64,000 bases of DNA, from positions 7,254,001 through 7,318,000 of the forward strand of contig NZ_CP108464.1 in NCBI RefSeq assembly GCF_036226405.1, in the 5' to 3' direction. Under the pieces are notes generated by a model. It was not told the origin of the DNA and made no database searches. It saw nothing but the letters and a program-made list of their open reading frames with translations. The position numbers were made by a program, and so were the translations under genes. This DNA comes from Streptomyces sp. NBC_01260 (lineage in GTDB: Bacteria > Actinomycetota > Actinomycetes > Streptomycetales > Streptomycetaceae). Below are positions 27,269 to 36,073 of the stretch, piece after piece. Numbering within the stretch: position 1 is the stretch's first letter; every line of letters starts with the position of its first letter.

Positions 27269-28630
27269 ATGCCCAGTCCGACCTCACGCAGAACCGTGCT
27301 CACCGCCGCCATCGCGGCCGCGGCCGGCTCCGGAGCGGTGTCGTCCACCGCCTCCGCCGCTCCCTCCCGTACCCCGCACCGCGCACCTTCGGCGGCAGCC
27401 TCTTCCGTGGACAACCATTCCTGGAGCACGTACACCGACTGGCGCTGCGGCTCCGGCGCCGGAACCCGTGCCGTCGCGGGCCGCCGGGCGGGCCTGGTCA
27501 TCGCCCACGCGCTGGGGAGCACCGACTACACGGACCCGCACACCGGTACGAAGGCGGCCTGGGAGTACGCGACCTGGACCTCACCCGTCCACCGCTCCGC
27601 CGTCCCGGCCACCGAGGCCATCGCCTCCTGGAACGCGCACACGCCGGCCGGCACCTGGATCCAGATCGAACTGCAGGGCAGCTACTCGGACGGCACCGGT
27701 ACCCCCTGGTACGTCATGGGCCGCTGGGCGGCGGGCGACGGCGACATCCGCCGGACCTCCGTCGACGACCAGAGCGACGGCAAGAGCTCCGTCTGGACCG
27801 ACACCTTCTCGGTGGACGACGCGGCGAGCGGCCTGCGGCTCCTGTCCTACCGGCTGCGGCTGACCCTGTACCGCACCCCGGGCACCCGGCTCACCCCCAC
27901 GGTGTGGCGGGTGGGCGCGATGGCCTCGGACATCCCCGACCGCTTCACCGTGCCCGCCTCCGTCCCCGGCCTGGTCCGAGAACTGCCGGTGCCGCGCTAC
28001 TCGCAGAACGTGCACGCGGGCCAGTACCCCGAGTACGACAACGGCGGCGAGGCGTGGTGCAGCCCCACCTCCTCGCAGATGATCATCGAGTACTGGGGCC
28101 GCCGGCCCAGCGCCGAGGACCTCGCCTGGGTCAAACCGGGACTCCAGGACCCGCAGGTCTGCCACGCGGCGCGCTTCACCTACGACAACCAGTACGAGGG
28201 CTGCGGCAACTGGCCGTTCAACGCCGCCTACGCGGCCACGTACGAGGACATGAGTGCCGTGGTGACCCGGCTGGGCTCGCTGAAGGACCTGGAGACGCTG
28301 ATCAGGGCGGGGATCCCGGCCATAACGTCGCAGTCGTTCCTCAAGGAGGAACTGACGGGTGCGGGGTACGGCACCTCGGGCCACCTGATGACCGTGATCG
28401 GCTTCACCTCGGACGGCGATGTGATCGCCAACGACCCCGCGTCACCGAGCGACGAGGCGGTCCGCCGCGTCTACCGGCGGCACGAGTGGGAGAACATCTG
28501 GCTGCGGACCAAGCGGTATGACGCGAATGGGCAGGTCAGGGGCGGTACGGGAGGGGTCTGCTACATCTACTGGCCGACGAACCCAGCACCGACTCAGCAC
28601 CGCGCTCTGCGGTCGCTCGGTCTGCTGTGA
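27269..28630 (+). CDS. Tat-exported C39-like cysteine peptidase family protein
   Basis: The 453-residue protein begins SPTSRRTVLTAAIAAAAGSG, a twin-arginine signal peptide cut after TASAA. Residues ~40-235 form an unassigned beta-rich domain. The C-terminal half (from ~240) is a peptidase C39_2-like domain. Candidate catalytic residues are Cys in GGEAWCSPTSSQM, His in SGHLMTVIGF and Asn/Asp in IANDPAS. The frame has an upstream extension, but the ATG at 27269 gives a clean signal peptide. It probably acts on peptides outside the cell. Confidence 0.83.
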   Translation: MPSPTSRRTVLTAAIAAAAGSGAVSSTASAAPSRTPHRAPSAAASSVDNHSWSTYTDWRCGSGAGTRAVAGRRAGLVIAHALGSTDYTDPHTGTKAAWEYATWTSPVHRSAVPATEAIASWNAHTPAGTWIQIELQGSYSDGTGTPWYVMGRWAAGDGDIRRTSVDDQSDGKSSVWTDTFSVDDAASGLRLLSYRLRLTLYRTPGTRLTPTVWRVGAMASDIPDRFTVPASVPGLVRELPVPRYSQNVHAGQYPEYDNGGEAWCSPTSSQMIIEYWGRRPSAEDLAWVKPGLQDPQVCHAARFTYDNQYEGCGNWPFNAAYAATYEDMSAVVTRLGSLKDLETLIRAGIPAITSQSFLKEELTGAGYGTSGHLMTVIGFTSDGDVIANDPASPSDEAVRRVYRRHEWENIWLRTKRYDANGQVRGGTGGVCYIYWPTNPAPTQHRALRSLGLL

Positions 28631-28667
28631 CCAGGTAGGGGCCCACGGCCGCCTCGACGACCTGACG

Positions 28668-28983
28668 TCAGCGTTCCTGGCCGTCCTGGGTGAGGTGGCC
28701 GTACCGGTCCACCGTGACCTTGATCGAGCGGCGCCCGAGCCGGCGGGACACTTCGTGCGTAGAGACGCCGCTGGTCAAGCTCACGGTCGTCCATGTGTGC
28801 CCCAGGTCGCGCGGATCCTGCCCGCGCCTGGACTGGCACCCGGGAATCGATGGCTGGAGCCTCCTCGGCCACCCGCCCAGGCGGGACGCCCACCCGGAAG
28901 CGCTCGTGGCGTTCGGCGCGGCCACGGCGGCGCGGAAGGAAATCAGCGACCACCGCAGCCTCGGTGAGCGAGTTCGACAGCAC
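28668..28983 (-). pseudogene. Tyrosine recombinase (phage-type integrase) C-terminal remnant
   Basis: The last ~49 residues read DPRDLGHTWTTVSLTSGV, then VSRRLGRRSIKVTVDRYGHL. This is the C-terminal catalytic core of a tyrosine integrase, with the R-x-x-x-x-Y pattern at its end, although the usual H-D-L-R-H-T is damaged to RDLGHT. Upstream text only matches in other frames, and no start or N-terminal domains are found. It marks the left edge of a decayed mobile region. Confidence 0.7.
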
Positions 28984-29234
28984 GCGGCTGGGTTTCGCCC
29001 GGCCTCGACTGCCCGGCCTCCCGGCCTCGCCGTGCCGTCGGGCGTGTCGGGCTCACTTCGCACCAAGGCCAGATCCGCGCGCGAGTGAGCGCCGGTCAGG
29101 CCAATGGCGCGTTCTTGAGGCAACTGCAATCCTGCTCACCTGCGGCGATCGCGGAAGGTTACCCTTTAGGGTGCGATGACGGAGGGGAGCTGGTTGGCTA
29201 CGGAGTGCCCCCACCTCCCACCTAAGGAGTGACG

Positions 29235-29438
29235 ATGAGCGTTGCAGGTGAGTTCCCCAGCCGCCCGCAGCAGATGCAGGAAAAGGTACGTCAGCTGAAC
29301 GAGCGCGCTGAACGAGCGGTCAGCCCCGAGGAACGGCGTCGGCTGCATGAAGAGGCCCGGCGCCTCCATGAACAGTTCGCGCAGGAAGCCGACCCCGCAG
29401 ACCGGCCTGGCCGTCGACCTGAGCGCGAGAGGGAATAG
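29235..29438 (+). CDS. Small charged coiled-coil protein (DUF6381-like)
   Basis: The product is 67 residues, starting at ATG after TAAGGAGTGACG. Residues 12-55 form one highly charged helix rich in Glu, Arg and Gln (VRQLNERAERAVSPEERRRL), with heptad-like spacing. The pattern resembles the small streptomycete DUF6381 family, which has no known function. It sits alone between an integrase remnant and a transposase remnant. Confidence 0.65.
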   Translation: MSVAGEFPSRPQQMQEKVRQLNERAERAVSPEERRRLHEEARRLHEQFAQEADPADRPGRRPERERE

Positions 29439-29489
29439 CCCCCTCATCCAACGGAGCGGACGGCTCCGACAGGTGGGAGTTCAAGCCTC

Positions 29490-29745
29490 TCACCACCGCC
29501 AACCTCGGCATCGACGCGCACGTCGTCCGGCGGGACCACACCACCAGGGGTTCTACCGTGTTGCCCCGCTGCTGACGCGTCGAGCGGACTCGGACGCCTC
29601 ATGAACCACCGGCACCTGGTCCGCGACTACGGAGCCCACGCACACCGGTCCGAAGCCGGGATCTGCCTCGCGACGATCAGTCCCATCACCCACGGACTCG
29701 CCGCTGAATCCACCCGAACCCCGACGTACGCAGCGTGGAAACCGT
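29490..29745 (+). pseudogene. IS5-family transposase C-terminal remnant
   Basis: Across frames the text reads LGIDAHVVRRDHTTRG, VLPR, VERT, then GRLMNHRHLVRDYGAHAHRSEA. This is the C-terminal end of IS5-family transposases, including the catalytic-Glu region (V-x-E-R-T) and the R-L-V-R-D-Y tail. At least one frameshift separates VERT from GRLMNHR. No start or terminal repeats were found. Confidence 0.75.
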
Positions 29746-29799
29746 GCGCAGCCCGGCAATCCAGGATGAGGAAGCAGGGCGAAACGCCCTTTGAAACGC

Positions 29800-29832
29800 T
29801 CAGGGCCCTGGCCTAGCCGGTCAGGGCCCTGA
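29800..29832. terminator. Hairpin of two CAGGGCCCTG copies
   Basis: CAGGGCCCTG occurs at 29801-29810 and again at 29822-29831. The motif is itself a palindrome, so the copies can pair with each other over an 11-base loop, with one extra T-A pair. There is no T tract. Confidence 0.5.
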
Positions 29833-29876
29833 ATTGCGTGACCCGTGGGGCGGATTCACGCGCGCCGAGCTTAACG

Positions 29877-30080
29877 TTACGGGCTGTCTTCAGGACACGG
29901 ATCCTCGTCGGCATTCACCCAGCAGGCGGTGGGCCGGATCTGCAAGTGCCTGATGGTGCCACCAGTCGGGTTGACCTTGCTGGTAATCCGAGGAATGTAC
30001 AAGGAAACGTGTGCGACTGGCTCTGATATTGAGCTCGGCATCGGTGCACAGAAGAGCAAGAGGCCCGGAAGCAGAACCAC
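29877..30080 (-). CDS. Possible small secreted protein (weakly supported)
   Basis: A 67-codon frame on the minus strand begins with a hydrophobic stretch VLLPGLLLFCAPM and ends ACWVNADEDPCPEDSP. The shape suggests a short signal or lipoprotein-like peptide and a Cys-containing tail. The GTG start has no good ribosome site and the composition is atypical. I recognise no family. It may not be a real gene. Confidence 0.3.
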   Translation of the reverse strand: MVLLPGLLLFCAPMPSSISEPVAHVSLYIPRITSKVNPTGGTIRHLQIRPTACWVNADEDPCPEDSP

Positions 30081-30224
30081 GACGGCCAGACGGCCCCGGC
30101 GCCGTGGGTGAGACCTTCCCGATTATGGCCGAGCGGGGGATCTCACTTCATGTTGACCAGTGAAGTTCACGAATGAACGAAACCAGATGCCAGCTGACGG
30201 CGTGGCAGCGAAAGGAGCGCGGGA

Positions 30225-30557
30225 ATGCGCTGTACCCGATTTCTCCTCACATCAGCCGCTGCCGCTACGGTCCTCAGCAGTGTTGCACTGGTTGTCATGG
30301 GTACCTCTGAGTCCACCTGGGACCCGAAGAGACCGTTCCACATCGGAGGGCCCCACCAGGACGGTGGCCATGCCGGCCCGAACGCGCGCCAAGACCACGA
30401 ACGCCGTCCCCAGCCCGTCGTGGCCGCGGACAACTGGAGTGACGCCGAACAGGAACTGGCGGTCGGAGGCGTCCTCGTCCTCAGCGGCAGCGCGCTCGGC
30501 GTCGGCGGATATCTCCTGCGCCGCAAGGCGAGCGTAGGCGCAGACTCCTTCGGGTGA
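30225..30557 (+). CDS. Small exported or membrane protein
   Basis: A 110-residue protein with an N-terminal hydrophobic segment (FLLTSAAAATVLSSVALVVMG) and a C-terminal transmembrane helix (LAVGGVLVLSGSALGVGGYLLRRK). A polar linker rich in His, Pro and Asp lies between. AAAGGAGCGCGGG gives a strong ribosome site for the ATG. The two-helix or signal-plus-anchor topology with a charged tail resembles streptomycete surface proteins of unknown function. It sits in the decayed island next to the ABC exporter, facing it. Confidence 0.6.
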   Translation: MRCTRFLLTSAAAATVLSSVALVVMGTSESTWDPKRPFHIGGPHQDGGHAGPNARQDHERRPQPVVAADNWSDAEQELAVGGVLVLSGSALGVGGYLLRRKASVGADSFG

Positions 30558-30646
30558 CTCGCGCCTGTGCGGCGTTAACCTCTGCGGGGGCACCGCGCAT
30601 CGCGGTGTCCGGCATATGGAGAAGGGGGTCCGCCGGAGCCGGCCGG

Positions 30647-32530
30647 TCACTGCCAATGGGTGCCGGGTGGCTGGGCAGCGGTGTACGTGGGTCCGTTGTG
30701 CGGCCGGGGGCGGCCATCGAGGAGTGTGGCGTACAGGCCCCTCTGGCTGAGGAGTTGGGTGTGCGTACCCGACTGCACCAGCCGTCCCCGGTCCAGGACC
30801 AGAATGCGGTCCGCGTTCGCGGCCAGCGACAGATCGTGCGTGATCACGATGGTGGTACGTCCTTCGGCGAGGCGTCGCAGTGGTGTGAGGATGCGCTCCG
30901 CGGCCAGGGTGTCGAGTCCGGTGGTGGGTTCGTCGAGCAGCAGGACGGGCGCGTCACGCAGCATGGCGCGGGCGATCGCGACGCGCTGCAGCTGTCCTCC
31001 GGAGAGCCGCGAGGTGCCGGGGGAGATGACGGTGTCGTACCCGTCCGGGAGGGCCCGGATGAAGGCATCGGCGTCGGCGGCTCGCGCGGCCTCCACGACG
31101 TCCTGGTGGGTGGCGCCGTCCCGTCCGCAGCCGATGTTCACCTCGATGGTGTCGTGCAGGACGAGGGTGTCCTGGGGCAGGAGCGTGATGTTCTGGCGGA
31201 GATAGGTCAGCGGCAGCTTGTCCACGGATACCCCGTCCAGCCGGATGCTGCCGCTGTCGGGGTCGTAGAACCTCAGCAGCAGGGCGGCCAGGGTCGACTT
31301 GCCCGCGCCGCTGGGGCCGGTGATGACCAGCAGTTCTCCCGGGCTCGCGCTGAACGACAGCTCGTGGAGAACCGGCTCGGTGTTGTTCGGGTAGTGGAAG
31401 CGGACCTGGTGCGCCTCCACGACACCGGACGCGCGGCTGCGGGTGGGGGCGGTCACGGAACCGGTCGGGTCGGTGACGGCGGGCCGGGCGTCGAGGATCT
31501 CCAGCAGCCGCTCGGCTCCGGCCGTGGCCGCGGTGGCCGTCAGTCCGAACTGGCCGAGCGAGCGGACCGGCGGGTAGAGGTAGCCGACGAAGGCGGCGAA
31601 GGCGAGGAGCTCGCCGAGGGTCATCCGCCCTGCGGAGATCTCCCAGGCCCCGAGGCCGATGATCGTCAGGATGCAGAACGTTTCGAGGACCTCTACGACC
31701 TGTGCGTAGAGCCCGGTGAGCCTTGCGGCCGTGACCGCGGCCTTCAGCCGCTTCGCCGCTTTGTCGAGGAGCCTTTCCTCCTCGTCGTGCTGCCGGTTGT
31801 ACGCCTGGGTCAGGAGGACATTGACGAGGGTCTCCTCGACCACCGCCGTGATGGCACCGTCCGCCGCACGTCCGCGACGGGACACCTCGCGCAGGCGTCC
31901 GGTGAAGCTGCGGGTCGCGGCGTAGAAGAGCGGAACCAGGAGAAACGTGGCCAAGGCCAGTTCCCACCGCAGCCACAGAGCCGCCGCCGCGTAGAAGAGG
32001 GCGCTGAACACGGCCGACACCACCGCGACGATTCCGGTCACCACAAGCTGTTCGATGGCGTCCACGTCACCGGTCAGCCGCTCCACCAGGTCACCGCGCC
32101 GGTTGCGCTGGAAGAAGTGCGGCGGCAGCGTCTGGAGGTGCGAGAAGACCCGGGCCCGGAGCCGCAGTACGAAGCGCTCGGCGGTCCAGGCGGCGAGGGA
32201 GCTGCCCAGGTACCCCACCACCGCACCGATGACCGCCACGGTGAGCCATTGGCCGGCGGGCTTCCAGAAGGCGCTGACAGAGCCGTTCCGCAGAGCGGTG
32301 TCGGTGAGTTCGGCGAAGAGCAGGATCGTGATGGTCTCGGCGATCGCGGCCATAATGGCGAACAGGCAGATCAGCAGAATCCAGCGCCGGTCGCCTCTGG
32401 TCAGTGGCCAGAAGCGCCGGAACGCGAGCGCGATGCTGACGGGATCGGTACGGATCGGGATATCCGTCGCCGAGTGCTGAGTGGGCTCCTCGGGGGGCGC
32501 TGGGCGCCGAGGTGAGCTGCGAAGGCTCAT
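30647..32530 (-). CDS. ABC exporter, fused permease and ATPase
   Basis: The 627-residue half-transporter has six membrane helices in residues ~30-330 (type 1 exporter fold). The nucleotide-binding domain follows, with Walker A GPSGAGKSTLAALL, signature RLSGGQLQRVAIARA, Walker B PVLLLDEPTTGLD and switch His in IVITHDL. A C-terminal tail is rich in Pro and His. It would act as a homodimer exporting a drug, lipid or peptide. The start has a weak ribosome site but gives the typical N-terminal extension. GC content is chromosomal, unlike the nearby island genes. Confidence 0.9.
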   Translation of the reverse strand: MSLRSSPRRPAPPEEPTQHSATDIPIRTDPVSIALAFRRFWPLTRGDRRWILLICLFAIMAAIAETITILLFAELTDTALRNGSVSAFWKPAGQWLTVAVIGAVVGYLGSSLAAWTAERFVLRLRARVFSHLQTLPPHFFQRNRRGDLVERLTGDVDAIEQLVVTGIVAVVSAVFSALFYAAAALWLRWELALATFLLVPLFYAATRSFTGRLREVSRRGRAADGAITAVVEETLVNVLLTQAYNRQHDEEERLLDKAAKRLKAAVTAARLTGLYAQVVEVLETFCILTIIGLGAWEISAGRMTLGELLAFAAFVGYLYPPVRSLGQFGLTATAATAGAERLLEILDARPAVTDPTGSVTAPTRSRASGVVEAHQVRFHYPNNTEPVLHELSFSASPGELLVITGPSGAGKSTLAALLLRFYDPDSGSIRLDGVSVDKLPLTYLRQNITLLPQDTLVLHDTIEVNIGCGRDGATHQDVVEAARAADADAFIRALPDGYDTVISPGTSRLSGGQLQRVAIARAMLRDAPVLLLDEPTTGLDTLAAERILTPLRRLAEGRTTIVITHDLSLAANADRILVLDRGRLVQSGTHTQLLSQRGLYATLLDGRPRPHNGPTYTAAQPPGTHWQ

Positions 32531-32658
32531 GGCGTCACGTCACAGAGGTGCTCGGGCCATGGTCCGATGCCATGGACGGGGGCCCCGGACCGCGAGACGG
32601 ACCCGCGCGATCGGCGCGAGTCCGCCTCGAGTCCATTGGGGGGTTGGAGGACCTACGG

Positions 32659-32811
32659 TCAGTAGCCGCACCACCGGTCGTTGCGACCGCCGAAACGGTC
32701 TCCGCGTCCGTTGTCCCGGTCTCCGTACCGCCGGTCACGGTCCCGTCCGAATCCACGGTCGCCGCGATCGCGGTCCCGGTCCCTGTTCCGGAAGATATTG
32801 CGTGCGTTCAT
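32659..32811 (-). CDS. Small Arg/Asp/Gly-repeat protein
   Basis: The product is 50 residues. It begins MNARNIFRNRDRDRDRGDRG and continues with RD, RDR and DNGRGD repeats, ending NDRWCGY. It starts at ATG after AAGGAGGCC, an excellent ribosome site, which argues that this is a real gene and not a chance frame. It is highly charged and presumably disordered. A second protein with RD repeats is coded about 1.1 kb away on the other strand. Confidence 0.55.
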   Translation of the reverse strand: MNARNIFRNRDRDRDRGDRGFGRDRDRRYGDRDNGRGDRFGGRNDRWCGY

Positions 32812-33084
32812 CTTGGCCTCCTTCAGGAGGTTGATGTGCCGCTCCTTGCTTCTGACTGCGGCACTACCGACACTACGGCTCCCTGCAAACACCAACAACT
32901 CATGCACAGCGGGGGACGGTAGTAGCCGGTCTCCCTGGCTGCTGCGACGGCCAGTGCAGCCGGGCCGTTCCCGCCGGTCGCGATGCGGGGACAGACGCAG
33001 TCCACCAGGCCGTACGACTGTGCTCGACTGGTCGTGCGGTGGTCGACTCCAGTCACGTGCGAGTCAAAAACAGCGGGAGCCAGG
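32812..33084. other. Gap upstream of the Arg/Asp-repeat gene
   Basis: About 270 bases without a gene that I can support. The promoter of the small repeat gene should lie in the left part. No inverted repeats were recognised. Confidence 0.4.
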
Positions 33085-33339
33085 CGGGGCCGAGTCCGGT
33101 CGGTCGCGGCCGAACCGGATCGAAACACCCCTGATCAGCGACGGACACGGCACACCGCCCGCCGCGGCAGCCTCACGGCACAGGACTGGGCACCTACCGC
33201 TGCGTCGTCGAACGCAGCTTCGCCTGGCTCCACGGATGCACACGTCGCCGTCTTGGCTGGGAACGACGAGCAGACATCCACGAAGCCCTTCTCGAACTCG
33301 CCTGCTGCCTCATCACCCACCGACAGGTCGACTCATAGT
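33085..33339 (+). pseudogene. IS5-family transposase remnant with internal deletion
   Basis: One frame reads SPVGRGRTGSKHP before a stop, and another continues LISDGHGTPPAA. Then, after a deletion, YRCVVERSFAWLHGCTRRRL and WERRADIHEALLELACCL, THRQ appear. These are the middle and C-terminal parts of an IS5-type DDE transposase. The part between the first and last motifs is missing. Confidence 0.75.
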
Positions 33340-33660
33340 GCTAGCCGTTGTTAAAGGGACGGCACTGGTTCATCGCCAGTGGACCGGTTGTAAGGGGGAC
33401 CACGGGGACCACTTGATACGAGACGGGTGCGGCTCCCCCTCGTGGTCCTCGCTGTCCGCAGGTTGCGTGAGCCACGCCCCGGTGTCGGCACCCTTGAGTT
33501 GCCTTGGCCGCCCGACTCGACGCGAGAGAAATCTCTTGGTGGAACGAGACGATTTCATCCCGGACCGCTACGAGCCGCGCAGGTGCGTGCCCCCCAGCGA
33601 TCCATCGCAACGGTGCCTCGAATGCCGGAGCCTGGACGACTTAGTTAAATGTGTGGGGCA
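33340..33660 (+). pseudogene. Probable second transposase fragment
   Basis: Weak similarity to the middle of IS5-family transposases is seen in DHLIRDGCGSPSW, LSAGCVSHAPVSA and RRERNLLVERDDFIPDRYE, which echo the HLI-DG-G-P, sAGN-D-T and LL-DRGYD-Y segments. No frame is long enough to be functional. The assignment is tentative. Confidence 0.4.
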
Positions 33661-33972
33661 TCTAAAATTCGTGCGATCGAGGATGGTGATGACCGCGTGT
33701 CGCTCCGGAATCCGCGACACGACACCGCGGGTTTGAGTGGGTGTCAGTGCATCACCCGGAAAGGCTAAAGGAGCGTCAACTAGCTTTAAATACAACACAC
33801 TTGGGCTCTGTATCCGACTCGGTAGCCGAGGGTCGCCGATGCGGACATACGGCCAGTCGGATTAATTCTCCCATTTTCAGCCTGTCCGATAAATGACTTA
33901 TTGGGATTCTATGTATCTTCATTCACAGAACGGTCGTCCGGCCGATCTCTCCGAGAAGAGAAAGACACTGAC
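33661..33972. other. AT-rich promoter region of the secreted Arg/Asp-repeat gene
   Basis: This stretch is much richer in A and T than the chromosome, for example around TGACTTATTGGGATTC and TTCTATGTATCTTC. It probably carries the promoter of the downstream gene. No gene is seen. Confidence 0.4.
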
Positions 33973-34533
33973 ATGAGCAAGCGCTCCATTGCCGTATCTG
34001 CCGCCATTGTCGGCGCTGCAGCCCTCGCCGCCACCGGCATCAACTACGCCGCTGCCGCCGGCCCGGAGGCCGTCCCGGCCGCCGCCCCGGTCTCCGCCCC
34101 GGCCGTCCACCAGGCGGCCGCCCCCGCCGCGGCGCCGCTCGGTGGCGACGTCGGCAAGGGCAATGAGAAGGAGGGCAACCGCGACCGTGACCGTGACCGC
34201 GACCGTGACCGTGACCGCGACCGCGAGGGCCGGATCCACTTCAACGAGCGGTCCTACTCGGAGCACACGGACGGCTGCATCACCGTGGTCAGTGGTCTGG
34301 GATCGCGGAGCTTCAACGTCCGCAACGACAGCCGGAAGTCGGTGGAGGTCTTCCGCGGCGCGACCTGTGACAACGGGGCCCCCATTGCCACGGTCGGACC
34401 GTTCAGCACCAGCACGAGCGTCATGCCGCACGACCACATCAAGGGCGGCGTGTTCGTACGTGACGGCGTCGTGGGCAGCTTCCGCGTGATCGACGACCAC
34501 CGTGACCGCGACCGCGACCGCGACCGCTGGTAG
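33973..34533 (+). CDS. Secreted protein with internal and terminal Arg-Asp repeats
   Basis: The 186-residue product begins MSKRSIAVSAAIVGAAALAA, a Sec signal peptide. An Ala/Pro-rich stretch to about residue 55 is followed by nine or more RD repeats (residues ~69-87). A globular-looking part with two cysteines, in GCITVVSG and GATCDN, comes next, then a C-terminal RD repeat ending RDRDRW. The repeats come from tandem GACCGT/GACCGC hexamers in the DNA. No family is recognised. A strong hairpin follows it. Confidence 0.65.
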   Translation: MSKRSIAVSAAIVGAAALAATGINYAAAAGPEAVPAAAPVSAPAVHQAAAPAAAPLGGDVGKGNEKEGNRDRDRDRDRDRDRDREGRIHFNERSYSEHTDGCITVVSGLGSRSFNVRNDSRKSVEVFRGATCDNGAPIATVGPFSTSTSVMPHDHIKGGVFVRDGVVGSFRVIDDHRDRDRDRDRW

Positions 34534-34556
34534 TACCTACCACCAGAATGATCGAG

Positions 34557-34585
34557 GCCCCGGCCCGTCGGAATCGGGCCGGGGC
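34557..34585 (+). terminator. Terminator after the secreted repeat protein
   Basis: GCCCCGGCCCG (34557-34567) and its exact complement CGGGCCGGGGC (34575-34585) form an 11-bp stem with a 7-base loop, 23 bases past the stop codon. AT-rich sequence with short A and T runs follows. Confidence 0.8.
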
Positions 34586-35156
34586 TATCGATAAAAACTA
34601 TATACCAGGCAGGCACGCCTCGCCCGAGGTGGCCGAATGTTTGTACGGATCACCTCGGGTGAGGCGCGCCCCCATTGAGGTGACATCAGGCGCCCGGCCC
34701 GCATGTCGCGCGTCGCCGAAGGTGCGCCGAGGTACGCCCAATCCTCCGGACTCGATCGAGATCTGGCAGAGAACCTCGAACCGTTGTTCCTGATCGGGTT
34801 TCCTCACTTGGATCCGGCTCGCCTGAAGGGTTTTCGCACATCTCCGTACCGACTTGCTCGCCGGAGACGTGTAGAACCTTCGGCCGGCCGTAAGTGCGGG
34901 CGAGCTGCGCGCCCGCACCATCGTTCGTATCTTCGGATATCGGCTATCAAAGTCGCATCGGCTGCCGTCGGTCATGTCGCATATTCCGTATACGCGCGGG
35001 GAAACGCGAATCGGGCGCCATGACCGACAAGCCAAGAATATGAAATCGATGAATGCGGACCCATGTGGTCCGCGTGTTAAACAAGCCGGTGGTCCGGCCT
35101 TTGGTAGCGAATCCGGTATAAATAATTCAAACTCTTCCTTCAAGCTTGAGGGATTC
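34586..35156. other. Non-coding stretch before the SLATT-like gene
   Basis: About 570 bases with low GC for this genome. No coding sequence was supported. A TATAAATAATTC patch near 35118-35129 could be the minus-10 region of the next gene. No repeat was recognised. Confidence 0.4.
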
Positions 35157-35984
35157 ATGAAACTGCTGCACAGATCGCTCAGAAAATCAAAGACTGCGGC
35201 CGGCGCCGCAATCTCGAAAAGACTTGAAGAAACCATCGAAAGCACCGAATACTGGGCGAAAAGGATGCCGCGGGAGGCTGTGCGCGCGCTGCATAAAGAG
35301 CGCCTTTTCGGTATCGCTTCCGGAGGGATCAGCCTGCTCACCGGGCTTTTGGTCTGGCCTGCTCTCGCAGATTCCTCGGCGCTCGCGGTGCCGGCTCTTG
35401 TCTCTGGGCTGTCTGGGCTGGCAGCGCTGACAGTTGCCGCCCCTTACATCAGCGGTCTGAGTGATCGCAGCGAAGACTCCATCAAGCTGGGCGGCGCGTA
35501 TGGAGCCATTAATCGCGAACTCCTGCGCGCGAGAGAAGCGGGTGTCGCTGAATCTATGAAAAATGCGTCGCAACTGTCTGAAATCTTTGGGCAATTCGAC
35601 TGCGTGGAGGAACGCAGAGATGTCCTCGGAATTCCGGTCAGACCGCCCATGTTGAATGCGTATGGGGTTCCACTGGGCGAGGAGTGCGAACGGCCGGTGC
35701 GTGCACTTCCAATTGCGCCGAGAAAATACACTGAGAGATCTGTTTCGTCGGCGCGGATGGACAGAGGTCGTACGGTGGTCGTGGATCAGGATGCGGTCGC
35801 CACGCTCATCTACCTCCTGGCAAACCAATTGGCGTCGCAAGACAAGGATTCGACAGTTCTTCACCGCTCATTCCCGGTTCAGTCCGAGATCTGGGAAGAG
35901 GCTGCGCCAGGGCATCACCTCGAATCGCACAGGCAGCTCGCCTTGCCGTTTGAGTCCTCGCGGAGTTCTGATTCGGGGAGGTGA
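35157..35984 (+). CDS. Two-TM protein resembling SLATT effectors
   Basis: The 275-residue protein starts at ATG after TTGAGGG. Residues ~1-55 are a charged amphipathic region (EETIESTEYWAKRMPREAVR). Two transmembrane helices follow (FGIASGGISLLTGLLVWPALA and LAVPALVSGLSGLAALTVAA). Then there is a helical part with KLGGAYGAINRELLRAREAG and DCVEERRDVLGIPVRP, and a polar tail with DQDAVATLIYLLANQLASQ. The order of two helices followed by the A-Y-x-x-L and R-x-x-P-like helices resembles SLATT pore-forming effectors of antiphage systems. No partner nucleotidyltransferase is adjacent. The DNA is clearly lower in GC than its neighbours, suggesting transfer. Confidence 0.45.
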   Translation: MKLLHRSLRKSKTAAGAAISKRLEETIESTEYWAKRMPREAVRALHKERLFGIASGGISLLTGLLVWPALADSSALAVPALVSGLSGLAALTVAAPYISGLSDRSEDSIKLGGAYGAINRELLRAREAGVAESMKNASQLSEIFGQFDCVEERRDVLGIPVRPPMLNAYGVPLGEECERPVRALPIAPRKYTERSVSSARMDRGRTVVVDQDAVATLIYLLANQLASQDKDSTVLHRSFPVQSEIWEEAAPGHHLESHRQLALPFESSRSSDSGR

Positions 35985-36015
35985 CAGGGCAGACGTTTCA
36001 CGGCAACGTCCCATA

Positions 36016-36073
36016 GAACTCGTAACACGATCTTGCTGAAGTGTGCGGGTGAGGCGTCGCCGGTGAGACGATT
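36016..36073 (+). mobile_element. Remnant of an IS related to the element at 38424 (left part)
   Basis: GAACTCGTAACACGATC at 36016-36032 differs by one base from the 17-base terminal repeat of the element at 38424, and the following ~40 bases also align with it. The remnant is interrupted by another IS inserted at a TA and resumes at 37082. Confidence 0.75.

Noticed and set aside
29800..29832. Possible phage attachment site near the integrase remnant
   Set aside because: No tRNA gene or matching direct repeat was found; it is only a hairpin of two palindromic copies.
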